Assembly: GCA_039822005.1 (NCBI GenBank)
Contig: JBCBMZ010000001.1
Span: forward strand, 620,001-684,000
Direction of reading: 5' to 3'
Length of the DNA stretch: 64,000 bases
DNA from: JBCBDX01 sp039822005
Lineage (GTDB): Bacteria > Pseudomonadota > Alphaproteobacteria > Rhizobiales > Rhizobiaceae
The notes beneath the pieces are model-generated. The model was not told the DNA's origin. It did no database searches and was given only the letters and a program-made list of their open reading frames with translations. The translations under genes and the position numbers were made by a program. Of the stretch, positions 50,185 to 58,854 are shown piece after piece (positions within the stretch are counted from its first letter, which is position 1; each line of letters opens with the position of its first letter).

Positions 50185-51492
50185 TTAGGACGCGGTTTTC
50201 GCGAAACGCTCCAGCAGATCGTTGCCTTCGTTTTCGATGGTTTCAAATGCTTCGTCGACTGTTGCTTCGCCAGAGAAGATCTTGCCGTATTCACGGTTCA
50301 TGACGTCACGGATCTGAACGTAGAAGCCCATGCGGTAACCTTTTGTCCAGTCGCCAGCGCGCAAGTTCAGCTGTGTAATGCCTGTTTCGGCAGCTGGTGT
50401 ACGCTCATAGTGACCGTCTTCTTTGGCCAGGTCGTAAGCAGCGTTTGTGATCGGCACATAGCCTGTCTCACGGTGCCACAGATACTGAACGTCGGCTGAA
50501 GCAAGGTACTCAAAGAACTTGGCGATCGCGCCGTTCTCTTCGTCAGACTGGCCTGACATTGCAAACAGCGCAGCGCCACCGATGAAAGACTGGTAGCCGC
50601 CTGGTGCGTCGTCGCCGACGACTGAAGCGTAGTAAGGAAGCGGTACAGAAGAGAAGTCGAAGTCTACTGTTTGTGACAGACCGCCAAAGGAAGCGGAAGA
50701 ACCGAGCCACATGGCAACTTCGCCCTGCTCAAATGGACGCTGATTGTCGCCCCATGCAGCGCCGTACCACTCAAACAGGCCAGCTTCACGCCACTCGACA
50801 AGGTTGGAGAAGTGCATTTTCAGCGCGTCATTGTTGACGAGCAGTTCTGTACCCTCAACACCTTCATAGCCGTTTGCATTGGTCGCGAACTGCAGGTTGT
50901 GGCGAGACATGAAGTTCTCTGTGAAGATCCATGGCAGGTGAGACTGAGCCATCGGAATGAAGCCGGCTTCTTTCAACTTAGGCGCGATCTCAGCGAACTC
51001 TTCCCAAGTTGCAGGTGGCTGAACGCCAGCTTCTTCAAGCGCTGCAACGTTGTAGTAAAGGATAGGCGCTGAAGAGTTGAAAGGCATGCCGACCATCTTG
51101 TCTGATGGGTCAGCGTAGAAGTAGCGCACACCAGAGATGTAGTCCTCGATGTTAAAGCCGGTGCCGAAGTTGGACATCAGGTCTTCAACAGCCACAACCG
51201 CGCCAGGCGCGTTGATGATTGTAGCGGCACCAGCGTCAAACACCTGGATGATGTCGGGTTGGTCGCCAGCACGGAAAGCGGCGATGCCAGCAGTCAGTGT
51301 TTCTTCGTAAGTGCCTTTGAAAACAGGTGTCAACTTCACTTCGTCTTGTGACGCGTTGAAGTTGGTAGCAATTTCATTGACGACTTCGCCAAGGCGGCCG
51401 CCCATGGCATGCCAGAATTCGATTTCAGTTTCTGCATATGAAAGTGCAGTTGAAGACAGCAGAACAGCTGCTGCGGCAAGGCTGCGGATCAT
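50185..51492 (-). CDS. ugpB: sn-Glycerol-3-phosphate-type ABC transporter substrate-binding protein
   Basis: Periplasmic receptor of the importer. 435 residues with a signal peptide of about 20 (SSTALSYA before ETEIEF). The mature start EIEFWHAMGGRLGEVVNEIA is a UgpB hallmark; further UgpB-like parts are DQPDIIQVFDAGAATI, NSSAPILYYNVAALEEAG, WYGAAWGDNQRPFEQGEVAM, and the glycerol-phosphate site region GGAALFAMSGQSDEENGAIA. The start at 51492 follows GGGAG by 6 bases. It heads ugpBAEC. Uptake of glycerol-3-phosphate or glycerophosphodiesters as a phosphorus or carbon source is expected. I found no clear Pho box upstream. Confidence 0.93.
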   Translation of the reverse strand: MIRSLAAAAVLLSSTALSYAETEIEFWHAMGGRLGEVVNEIATNFNASQDEVKLTPVFKGTYEETLTAGIAAFRAGDQPDIIQVFDAGAATIINAPGAVVAVEDLMSNFGTGFNIEDYISGVRYFYADPSDKMVGMPFNSSAPILYYNVAALEEAGVQPPATWEEFAEIAPKLKEAGFIPMAQSHLPWIFTENFMSRHNLQFATNANGYEGVEGTELLVNNDALKMHFSNLVEWREAGLFEWYGAAWGDNQRPFEQGEVAMWLGSSASFGGLSQTVDFDFSSVPLPYYASVVGDDAPGGYQSFIGGAALFAMSGQSDEENGAIAKFFEYLASADVQYLWHRETGYVPITNAAYDLAKEDGHYERTPAAETGITQLNLRAGDWTKGYRMGFYVQIRDVMNREYGKIFSGEATVDEAFETIENEGNDLLERFAKTAS

Positions 51493-51618
51493 CTCTAACT
51501 CCCTCGAGATTTTTTTCGCGGGCGCAAAAAGCGCCCTCACGAGCCGTTAGAGCGAGTTATTAACACTTTCGTATCAGTTTCATTGCGGTTTTGTGACTGT
51601 GGATAACGTCGGGTGAGG

Positions 51619-53247
51619 TCAATGACCGGCACTAAAGCTGCCAGTTCGGATGCCATAGTGGACCGCAACGCCGTAATCCGGGTCATCATCACTGTCGACA
51701 ATCAGCTGCCCGGCGCGGTTCAGAAGATAGTGGCAATCGCGGGACAAGTGCTTCAATTGCAGCGATTTGCCCTCAGCTTCATATTTCATCGCGATGGACT
51801 CAATGGCCTGAAGCGCCGATTGGTCTGCCACGCGGGAATTCAGGAAATCGATCGTGACCACGGAAGGGTCATTGGCAGGATCAAACAGTTCGGTGAAGCC
51901 GTCGGCGGATCCGAAGAAAAGCGGACCTTGTACAGCGTAGACCTTCGCGCCTTCCGGCGTAACATGGGTATTGGCAGAGATGCGCGTGGCGTTCTGCCAG
52001 GCATAGGCGAGGGCGGAAACGATGACGCCGACAACCACAGCCATCGCCAAGTCGGTCATCACGGTAACCACCGTCACGAGAATGATCACGAAGGCATCAA
52101 CGCGCGGTATTTTCCGCATGATAGTCAGTGAGTTCCAGGCAAACGTGCCGATCACAACCATGAACATGACACCCACAAGCGCGGCCAAGGGAATTTGTTC
52201 GATCAACGGCGAGGCGAACATGATAAAGACCAACAGGAAAAGCGCCGCTGAAATGCCGGAGAGACGCGTGCGGCCGCCGGATTTCACATTGATCATGGAT
52301 TGGCCGATCATCGCGCAACCACCCATGCCGCCGAAAAAGCCGGTGACGCCATTGGCGATGCCTTGCGCCCAGCACTCGCGGGATGCACCGCCACGTTGCC
52401 CGGTGATGTCGCCGACGAGATTGAGGGTCAATAGGCTTTCGATCAGGCCGATGGCCGCGAGGATCACCGCATAGGGTAAAATGATCTGTAGCGTTTCAAG
52501 GTTCAGTGGGACCGCCGGAATATGGAACATCGGAAGGCCGCCTTCGATCGACGCCATGTCCCCCACGCGCGGCACATCCAACCCAAAGACAATGACGATG
52601 GCAGCGACGATACCAATGCCCAGCAACGGTGCCGGAACGGCGTTAGTGACCTTTGGCGCAGCCCAAATGATCGCCATGGTCAACCCGACAAGCGCAAGCA
52701 TCACGATGAGCGCAATACCGGAGAGCCACTCACCATTGGCCATGCCGTGGCCAGCGCTTTCCGCCGTGCCAGGCACCTGGAATTGGGAAAGCTGGGCTAA
52801 AAAGATCACAATCGCCAAGCCGTTGACGAACCCGAGCATCACAGGGTGCGGCACAAGCCGTATAAAGCGGCCCAGATGGAAGATGCCCGCCAACATTTGC
52901 AGGATGCCCATCAGGACGACCGTTGCGAAAAGATACTCGACGCCATGCTGGGCGACCAGCGCCACCATCACGACAGCCAGCGCACCGGTTGCGCCAGAGA
53001 TCATGCCGGGACGGCCACCGAAGACCGCGGTGATCAGCCCCACCAGAAACGCCGCATATAGCCCGACCAGCGGGTGCACACCGGCGACAAACGCGAACGC
53101 CACCGCTTCGGGCACCAGCGCCAAGGCCACGGTCAAACCGGCCAGCAATTCGGTTTTAAGGACTTCCGGCGTGAATTGCGCGATGGGCGAGCGTTGGTTG
53201 TCGGCAGACAGATTGTCTGCAAAGGCCGTAAGGGCGGAGCGGATCAT
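51619..53247 (-). CDS. SulP/SLC26-family anion transporter with STAS domain
   Basis: 542 residues: a transmembrane core of 10-14 helices to about residue 400 and a C-terminal STAS domain (VYAVQGPLFFGSADGFTELF and VVTIDFLNSRVADQSALQAI). SulP core marks are VGLYAAFLVGLITAVFGGRP and SGATGALAVVMVALV. Family members carry sulfate, bicarbonate, dicarboxylates or other anions; substrate cannot be decided, although a SbtA/BicA-like bicarbonate role is one option. The start is ATG 53247. It lies upstream of ugpB on the same strand with a 126-base gap and so likely has its own transcript. Confidence 0.88.
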   Translation of the reverse strand: MIRSALTAFADNLSADNQRSPIAQFTPEVLKTELLAGLTVALALVPEAVAFAFVAGVHPLVGLYAAFLVGLITAVFGGRPGMISGATGALAVVMVALVAQHGVEYLFATVVLMGILQMLAGIFHLGRFIRLVPHPVMLGFVNGLAIVIFLAQLSQFQVPGTAESAGHGMANGEWLSGIALIVMLALVGLTMAIIWAAPKVTNAVPAPLLGIGIVAAIVIVFGLDVPRVGDMASIEGGLPMFHIPAVPLNLETLQIILPYAVILAAIGLIESLLTLNLVGDITGQRGGASRECWAQGIANGVTGFFGGMGGCAMIGQSMINVKSGGRTRLSGISAALFLLVFIMFASPLIEQIPLAALVGVMFMVVIGTFAWNSLTIMRKIPRVDAFVIILVTVVTVMTDLAMAVVVGVIVSALAYAWQNATRISANTHVTPEGAKVYAVQGPLFFGSADGFTELFDPANDPSVVTIDFLNSRVADQSALQAIESIAMKYEAEGKSLQLKHLSRDCHYLLNRAGQLIVDSDDDPDYGVAVHYGIRTGSFSAGH

Positions 53248-53327
53248 GTGGGATCTTTCGCGATTGGGAGGTACTGCGCACACATAGAGGGATTTGTGCG
53301 CATTGCAACGAGGGGCCGCGATCGAAA

Positions 53328-54218
53328 TTATGATCGCCCTTTAATCACTGTTTCGCAGTGCGCCACAAAGCGCATGGCAAGGCCGTTTTTGGGCACGTTC
53401 GGAGGCCAAACCGCGTACATGCCGACAGCGGAAACTTGCCACTCGGGCAAAAGCTCCACAACGCGGCCTGCCTTCAAATCATCGCCTGCAATGAAGTGTC
53501 CGGTTACAGTTGCTCCGGCTCCAAGCAAAGCTAAACGATAAACACCAATCGCGCTGGAGGCGGTGATCCGGTGGTTTTCGAATATTTCGATCGGTTCGAA
53601 ACCGTCACGATGCAGCTTCATGATATTTCGGTGCTGACCAAACCGCACAAATGGCCAGTCTCGAAGATCGTCAGGTGAGCGCGGAAGGCCCAGTTTTTCG
53701 ACGAGTCCTGCACTCGCAAGCAAGATCCGAGGGAAATCTGCAATCTTCTTGGCCATGAGCGAGCTGTCCGCCAGCCAACCGACCCGAATGGCAAGGTCAA
53801 AACCTTCGCGGACCAAATCCAAACGCTCATCGGTGAAGGAGACGTCAAACTTCACCTTGGGATAGGTGTGCGAAAATGAAGCAATGGCCTCTGCCAAGGG
53901 GCTCAGCACCATCGCTTCAGGGGCTGCCAATTTGAGCGTGCCGATCGGCTCAGGGGCCTTGTTAGACAGTTGAGCCAACCCGTTTTCCGCTTCTGACACG
54001 ATTGTTTGCGCCGATTTCAAAAGAGCTTCGCCATCTGGCGTAAGCGAAAGGGTCCGGGTGGAGCGATAAACCAGCGCTACACCGAGCCGCTCTTCAAGTG
54101 CGCTTAGTTGCTGGCTCACGACGGAGGGAGAAAGACCCAGCGACCGGGCAGCGGCACGAAAGGAGCGCCCTTCAGCGATTTTGGCAAATATGGCCAAGGC
54201 TCGAACTTCATGGATCAT
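53328..54218 (-). CDS. LysR-family transcriptional regulator
   Basis: 296 residues. Winged helix-turn-helix FAKIAEGRSFRAAARSLGLS then PSVVSQQLSALEERLGVALV. The effector domain has GTLKLAAPEAMVLSPLAEAI and FDLAIRVGWLADSSLMAKKI, the same subgroup as the LysR gene at 20446. It diverges from the MBL-fold gene across 102 bases and is the obvious controller of the 54321-57110 cluster. The frame starts at ATG 54218, the family N-terminus (MIHEVRALAIFAKIAEGRSF). Confidence 0.9.
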   Translation of the reverse strand: MIHEVRALAIFAKIAEGRSFRAAARSLGLSPSVVSQQLSALEERLGVALVYRSTRTLSLTPDGEALLKSAQTIVSEAENGLAQLSNKAPEPIGTLKLAAPEAMVLSPLAEAIASFSHTYPKVKFDVSFTDERLDLVREGFDLAIRVGWLADSSLMAKKIADFPRILLASAGLVEKLGLPRSPDDLRDWPFVRFGQHRNIMKLHRDGFEPIEIFENHRITASSAIGVYRLALLGAGATVTGHFIAGDDLKAGRVVELLPEWQVSAVGMYAVWPPNVPKNGLAMRFVAHCETVIKGRS

Positions 54219-54320
54219 TGTTTGGATTTCCGAACAGTGTCATTGTATAATTGCTATTTTCGACCGAATTGACAAGGCGTATTGAGGCGACGTTCCCGCA
54301 AACCTCCTTGGAGATATCCA

Positions 54321-55202
54321 ATGACCTTCGAAATCTCGCGTCGAAATATACTCAAAGGTGCTGTGCTGACCGCCGCTTCCGCAGCGCTCATCAAAGGCGA
54401 GCCATTTGCGCCTCAAGCCAAAGCGCAAGGCGCTCTGCCTGCCGGTACCGTGCACAGTTTCGCCACCGGTGGCGTGAAGTTCCACACCTATGTTTCACCG
54501 GCGCAAGCCGTCAACGTAACGTCGCACATTGTGGAATTCGACGATCAGTTGCTGCTCGTGGACGCAACATTCCTGCCGCCGACCGCAGCGGAAGTGTCAG
54601 GGCTAATTGCGTCAACCGGTAAGCCGGTTGGCATGGCCGTTTTGAGCCATGAGCACCCGGACCATTGGAGCGGCGCGGATGCCTTCGACGGCGTCAAATT
54701 CGCCACGCTGCCAGCGATCCGCGAAGCCGTCGCGAAAGAAGCCGCTGGCGGGGACGGCAATGGCCCGACCAATGTGCTGGAAGGCCCTGACCTTGATATT
54801 GGCACCATGGATATGTCCGGAGTGCCGGTTGAGTTTCGTCACTACGAGAACACTGAAGCCTCGCATATCGTGGTCGCCGTTCTGCCCGAGCAGAAAGTCG
54901 CGATTGTCCAGGATCTCGTCTACAATGGCGTCTTCTTTGCGCCAGGCGTCGATCGCAGCAACTGGATCGCGACGCTTGAGGGCCTGCGCGATGATCCTGC
55001 ATTTGACACGCTGTTGGTTGGTCACGGCCTGCCGACAACCCGTGGCGAATTGGACAATGCTATCGCCTACATCAAATTTATGGATCAGGTGATGGCCACC
55101 GCTGAAGGTCCGGACGCTGCCGCCGAGATGATCAAGGATAACTATCCCGGCTATGGCGGTGAATTCCTGCTCAGCCTGATGGGCGAATACTGGGCACGCT
55201 AA
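54321..55202 (+). CDS. Tat-exported metallo-beta-lactamase-fold hydrolase
   Basis: 293 residues. The N-terminus has a twin-arginine signal (SRRNILKG, hydrophobic stretch, then a small-residue site near AQA before GALPAG). The MBL fold has zinc motif H110-E-H-P-D-H115 and later ligands in VAIVQDLVYN and LLVGHGLPTT. So a folded, metal-loaded enzyme is expected in the periplasm. Substrate unknown. GGAG lies 7 bases before ATG 54321, so the longer frame from 54282 is unlikely. It is the first gene of a LysR-divergent cluster; a hairpin follows before the next gene. Confidence 0.85.
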   Translation: MTFEISRRNILKGAVLTAASAALIKGEPFAPQAKAQGALPAGTVHSFATGGVKFHTYVSPAQAVNVTSHIVEFDDQLLLVDATFLPPTAAEVSGLIASTGKPVGMAVLSHEHPDHWSGADAFDGVKFATLPAIREAVAKEAAGGDGNGPTNVLEGPDLDIGTMDMSGVPVEFRHYENTEASHIVVAVLPEQKVAIVQDLVYNGVFFAPGVDRSNWIATLEGLRDDPAFDTLLVGHGLPTTRGELDNAIAYIKFMDQVMATAEGPDAAAEMIKDNYPGYGGEFLLSLMGEYWAR

Positions 55203-55223
55203 GCGGCCCCGATCGGACAACGC

Positions 55224-55247
55224 TGACCGCGCCAACCGGCGCGGTCA
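55224..55247 (+). terminator. Intercistronic hairpin between the MBL-fold and ABM-like genes
   Basis: TGACCGCGCC, loop AACC, GGCGCGGTCA: a perfect 10-bp stem with weak T tract (CTTAAA). It could trim transcription into the following genes. Confidence 0.6.
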
Positions 55248-55269
55248 CTTAAACCGAAGGAAAAATCTC

Positions 55270-55638
55270 ATGTTTAGAAGCATATTAGTGACGGCCGCTT
55301 TGGCCTTTGGAGTTGCAATGGCACAAGCAGATGAAATGAAGTCAGGCGCGAGTATCGTCGAAATCGCCACTTTCGAACTAGCCGAGGGCGTTAGCGTCGA
55401 AGCGTTCGCTAAACTTGACGCGCGCGTAGCCGCCGAACATGTCAGTCTGCAGCCGGGCTTTGTGGCACGCGAATCTGGTTCGGCTGAAAATGGCTGGGTA
55501 GCAATTGTCTATTGGGAATCACTGGAAGCCTCCGAGGCCTCCATGGCCAGCTTTGCAACGGCACCAGCGGCTGCCGACTTCATGGCCAATCTTAACGCGT
55601 CAACCATGTCCATGACTGTCTATTCGTTGAACAAGTAA
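55270..55638 (+). CDS. Exported ABM-like (dimeric alpha-beta barrel) protein
   Basis: 122 residues: signal peptide to about residue 20 (AMAQA before DEMKSG), then one small domain with SIVEIATFELAEGVSVEAFA, FVARESGSAENGWVAIVYWE and AAADFMANLNAST. The strand-helix pattern, with the Trp-x-Ala strand, resembles antibiotic biosynthesis monooxygenase (ABM) or dimeric alpha-beta barrel proteins. Such small domains oxidise quinols, bind heme or act as stress proteins; periplasmic ones are uncommon. An SD AAGGA lies 8 bases before the ATG. It sits between two hairpins in the cluster. Confidence 0.7.
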   Translation: MFRSILVTAALAFGVAMAQADEMKSGASIVEIATFELAEGVSVEAFAKLDARVAAEHVSLQPGFVARESGSAENGWVAIVYWESLEASEASMASFATAPAAADFMANLNASTMSMTVYSLNK

Positions 55639-55648
55639 CACACTGTTT

Positions 55649-55670
55649 GGGCGCCGCGCTTGCGGCGCCC
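55649..55670 (+). terminator. Intercistronic hairpin between the ABM-like and heme-reductase genes
   Basis: GGGCGCCGC, loop GCTT, GCGGCGCCC: a perfect 9-bp GC-rich stem. No T tract follows; the next gene starts 26 bases later. Confidence 0.6.
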
Positions 55671-55695
55671 CCCCAAGGGAAAAGAGAGTTGGATA

Positions 55696-56310
55696 ATGTC
55701 CGCAAATGAGCAGACTATCTGGTCCCGGGTAAACCCCTATTGGCTTTGGCTGTTATTGGCGTTGCCCGGCGTAGGCATGACGGTTGAACTTGTCACATCA
55801 AGTGATCCCAGAGTGTTCCATGAATTGTTGCATCCTACGGGCGAGTTTGCCGCAAGGTTCATGATCATCGCATTGTTGGCGTCTCCGTTGGCCTTGATAC
55901 TTCGAAAGCAACGGTGGCCGCGATGGTTGCAAAGAAACAGGCGCTATTTTGGTGTGGCGGCGTTTTCCTATGCACTTGCCCATACCGTTCTTTATCTGGT
56001 TGATGAAGGAACCGTCGCTGCGGTCGTCGCCGACATTCCAAAGCTCTACATATGGACTGGTTGGGTCGCGTTCATCATCTTCGTGCCATTGGCCATAACA
56101 TCAACAGACGGATGGGTGCGTAGGCTTGGTCGCACCTGGAAGACGCTACAGCGTACGACCTATGTGGCCGCTGTTTTCACACTTCTACATTGGGCGGCGT
56201 TGCATGACTGGGAAGGTGTCGCACCAGCATTGGTACACTTTGGTCCCTTGGCAATGCTTGAGGCCTATCGTGCTTGGTATTGGATGAACCGGCGCACGCA
56301 ATCGGCATAA
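55696..56310 (+). CDS. Ferric-reductase-like heme membrane protein (MsrQ-like)
   Basis: 204 residues, six hydrophobic segments. HELLHPTGEFAARFMIIALL, YFGVAAFSYALAHTVLYLVD and FTLLHWAALHDWEG contain the His residues expected to hold heme b in the ferric-reductase-like transmembrane domain (YedZ/MsrQ group). LVTSSDPRVF and WKTLQRTTYVAAVF are similar to MsrQ parts. MsrQ delivers electrons from quinones or cytosolic flavin to periplasmic MsrP, which is not encoded here, so another periplasmic partner such as the ABM-like or MBL-fold protein is possible. The start is ATG 55696. Confidence 0.8.
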   Translation: MSANEQTIWSRVNPYWLWLLLALPGVGMTVELVTSSDPRVFHELLHPTGEFAARFMIIALLASPLALILRKQRWPRWLQRNRRYFGVAAFSYALAHTVLYLVDEGTVAAVVADIPKLYIWTGWVAFIIFVPLAITSTDGWVRRLGRTWKTLQRTTYVAAVFTLLHWAALHDWEGVAPALVHFGPLAMLEAYRAWYWMNRRTQSA

Positions 56311-56336
56311 ATCATCATCACAAAAAGGAGCTAACC

Positions 56337-57110
56337 ATGGCTACCGCGAAAGAAAATGCGATCAACCTTTACATGGAAGGCATACGAGATGGGCATGCGC
56401 GCGAAGCGGTGACGAAATACACCGGCGATCGATACACCCAACATTCTACCGGAGTTGCTGATGGCGTGGAGGGATTTGTCGCCTTCTTTGAACCGTTCAT
56501 TGCACGAAATCCCGGACGTGACATTCGTGTTGTTCGTGCGCTGCAGGACGGAAAGCATGTGTTTTTGCAGGCATATCAGAACATCAATGACGGCGAGGCC
56601 GAATGGATCACCACGGACTTCTTCGAAAGCGATGATGACGGCAAGATCATTGAGCATTGGGATGTTATAGCGGCGGTAAAACCTGCCAATCCATCGGGCC
56701 GAACTCAATGGGACGGGCCGACCGAAGTCACGGACTTGGATAAGACAGATGAAAATCGCGCGTTGGTAAAAGGGTTCATCGAGACATGTTTAGTGAACCG
56801 GAACATTGACCGCATCGCGGAGTTCATCAATGCTGACAAATACATTCAGCACAACCCGGATGTACCCGATGGTTTGGCGCACTTTCTAGAGTTGTTTTCA
56901 CCTGAAGACTGTCCGCTCACCTATCAGGAGTGTTTCCTGGCCGTGGCGGAAGGCGACTTTGTTGCAACGCTGAACCGGGCGCGCTTCGAAGACCAGGACT
57001 TTTGCCAAGTCGATATTTTCCGTGTTGAGGGTGGCAAAATCGTTGAGCATTGGGACAACTCCGAACCTGTCCCCCCAAAAAATGAGTGGGCTAATAGCGG
57101 TAAGTTCTAG
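56337..57110 (+). CDS. Tandem SnoaL/NTF2-like protein
   Basis: 257 residues made of two SnoaL-like halves, about 1-128 and 138-257. Each half repeats the same signature: YTQHSTGVADGVEGF in the first and YIQHNPDVPDGLAHF in the second, followed by a strand ending KIIEHWDVI or KIVEHWDN. No signal peptide. The family includes polyketide cyclases and small-molecule binding or hydroxylating proteins; no catalytic Asp-His pair can be assigned with certainty. GGAG lies 6 bases before the ATG. It is the last gene of the LysR-linked cluster and is closed by a strong bidirectional terminator. Confidence 0.82.
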   Translation: MATAKENAINLYMEGIRDGHAREAVTKYTGDRYTQHSTGVADGVEGFVAFFEPFIARNPGRDIRVVRALQDGKHVFLQAYQNINDGEAEWITTDFFESDDDGKIIEHWDVIAAVKPANPSGRTQWDGPTEVTDLDKTDENRALVKGFIETCLVNRNIDRIAEFINADKYIQHNPDVPDGLAHFLELFSPEDCPLTYQECFLAVAEGDFVATLNRARFEDQDFCQVDIFRVEGGKIVEHWDNSEPVPPKNEWANSGKF

Positions 57111-57120
57111 CCACTATGAA

Positions 57121-57147
57121 AAAAGGCCGGGCAAAACCCGGCCTTTT
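57121..57147. terminator. Bidirectional Rho-independent terminator
   Basis: AAAAGGCCGGG, loop CAAAA, CCCGGCCTTTT: a perfect 11-bp stem flanked by A and T tracts on both sides. It lies between the convergent SnoaL and C69 peptidase genes and can serve both. Confidence 0.9.
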
Positions 57148-57166
57148 ATTCGTCTTGCAAAGTCCC

Positions 57167-58831
57167 TTAGAACTTCATGTCGTAGCTCGTGGGGCCTTCA
57201 GGATAATCGGTGTGTCCGAGCCATTCTGACGGATAGCCCAAGGGAACAGCCGCCGTGTTTTGGGGGCTGTCCACCGAACCGTTGACATACCCGTCGGAAT
57301 ATTTGGCGATCAACAAATCGGCCAATTGCCACCAACGGGCGACGAGCGATTCCGAAAAGCCAAAGGCCATTTCGGTGAGCGCGCCGCGATCGTCGGCATC
57401 AGCCGCGAATGTGTCCCAATCGGATAAGGCATTTTCGCCGTCCAACTCCAGTTCGGTTTGGAGCGGAATGATGTCGGCTTGGCACATGCGCTGGAAATTC
57501 AGTCGTGACCAGTTGCCGACAAAGTCAAACGCCCACCATGCGCTCTCGCGCGAAAAGACCTGCGGGTCGCCATATTGGTATGTTTCGGGCAATTCGAGCA
57601 TCTTTGACGGGAAAGGCGTAAAGCAGGTGGTGTAGGCCACATCCGGGCCGAACCAGCACACACCCTTGGTCAACTCCGGTGCGTCAGGCCGCACTTCGCA
57701 CACGGTCAAATAACCCTGATAGAAGACTGAAATGGAGCGCTCCCAAGCGCCGTACAGCTTCTCATGGGAGACATTGTTTTGCGCCCCGTCATAGGGCCCG
57801 ATAAACCGGTGCGGATCACCATAGGCGCCGGCGGCGATGCCCTTGGTCAGGTCAAATTCCGTTCCCTCATAATGGTCGCGATAAAGGCCGAAAATCTGGC
57901 GTCGTTCCAGTGGCCGTTGCGGCGGTGCTGAAAACGGATAGTCCGTTGTGTAGCCACCACCATTCACCCATGGCGACAGGCCAAGGTCAGGGTTGGCGCG
58001 CGAGAAGACACGCCAGACGCGGCGCAGTGAATAATAGGGGTGTGAATATTCGCCTTCGCTGATCGTCGGCAGCCAATCAATCGGGCCGTCTTCCGGTTTC
58101 CACCAGCCGATCTTTTTAACGCCCGGTTCCAGAAGGGGCGACCAGAGTTGGTCTGGGTTGTCTTTTTCCAGCTTGCGAATGCGGAACTCATTGGCCGCAA
58201 CAAAAAGATGGCCATCGGGAACCCGTTGCGCCGCCCAAGCCGAATGATAGGTCTCATCGGGCAGGGCACACATTTCAAACACCCAAGCCTCTTCCTCGTC
58301 ACCGACGAGCAGTGTTTCGCCGGTGGAGAAGTAGCCATATTCATCGATCAGTTGGCCCATGAGTTCCACCGCCTCCCGCGCCTTCGTGCAGCGCTCCAAT
58401 GCGATGCGCGACAACTCGGCACTGTAAAAAAGGCGGCATTGCTTGCCGGTCTTTTCGGCCTCTTCCTGCGAGACAAAGTCAGGTTGGTATTTCGCACCGT
58501 TCGTACATTCGCCGAACATCAGATTGTGCTCATTCATCACGCCATAGCTGCCGTCAAAATAGGCGTAGGTGCGTTCCACTTGCGGTATGTGTCCCATCGA
58601 GACAGTGTCGGGATAGCCCTCCAGCTCATAGTTGGGCCCGCGCTCGGATGTAACCAGACGCGGATAGGCGTCATTGGTCCCGGCAACCACCGCGCGGGTT
58701 GAACCCGGTTGGTGCTCCAACGCCGGCACGAAGATCAGCCGCTGATCGGAAAGCTCATTGTCGTCCGAATGCGTGACGCGCATCGCACCATCGGCGCACG
58801 CGCCTTTGGTGATAATCATTGTAGTGCACAT
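57167..58831 (-). CDS. C69-family peptidase (dipeptidase-like Ntn hydrolase)
   Basis: 554 residues. The N-terminus MCTTMIITKGACADG places Cys2 as the N-terminal nucleophile once Met is removed, as in peptidase family C69 (PepD/acid ceramidase superfamily). Later marks are SDDNELSDQR, LEGYPDTVSMGHIPQVERTY, MNEHNLMFGECTNGAK and YGDPHRFIGPYDGAQNN. The ATG 58831 is the only start that exposes Cys2, although the frame is open 13 codons upstream. It lies 23 bases after the pyruvoyl decarboxylase gene, with which it forms an operon. Substrate is unknown; amide or peptide bonds in small molecules are usual. Confidence 0.88.
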   Translation of the reverse strand: MCTTMIITKGACADGAMRVTHSDDNELSDQRLIFVPALEHQPGSTRAVVAGTNDAYPRLVTSERGPNYELEGYPDTVSMGHIPQVERTYAYFDGSYGVMNEHNLMFGECTNGAKYQPDFVSQEEAEKTGKQCRLFYSAELSRIALERCTKAREAVELMGQLIDEYGYFSTGETLLVGDEEEAWVFEMCALPDETYHSAWAAQRVPDGHLFVAANEFRIRKLEKDNPDQLWSPLLEPGVKKIGWWKPEDGPIDWLPTISEGEYSHPYYSLRRVWRVFSRANPDLGLSPWVNGGGYTTDYPFSAPPQRPLERRQIFGLYRDHYEGTEFDLTKGIAAGAYGDPHRFIGPYDGAQNNVSHEKLYGAWERSISVFYQGYLTVCEVRPDAPELTKGVCWFGPDVAYTTCFTPFPSKMLELPETYQYGDPQVFSRESAWWAFDFVGNWSRLNFQRMCQADIIPLQTELELDGENALSDWDTFAADADDRGALTEMAFGFSESLVARWWQLADLLIAKYSDGYVNGSVDSPQNTAAVPLGYPSEWLGHTDYPEGPTSYDMKF

Positions 58832-58854
58832 AATCTTACCCCTTGGCGCCGCCG

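Noticed and set aside
51493..51618. Pho box upstream of ugpB
   Set aside because: Sequences like CAGTCAC and ACTGATAC occur but do not form the two spaced CTGTCAT-like repeats; no convincing site.
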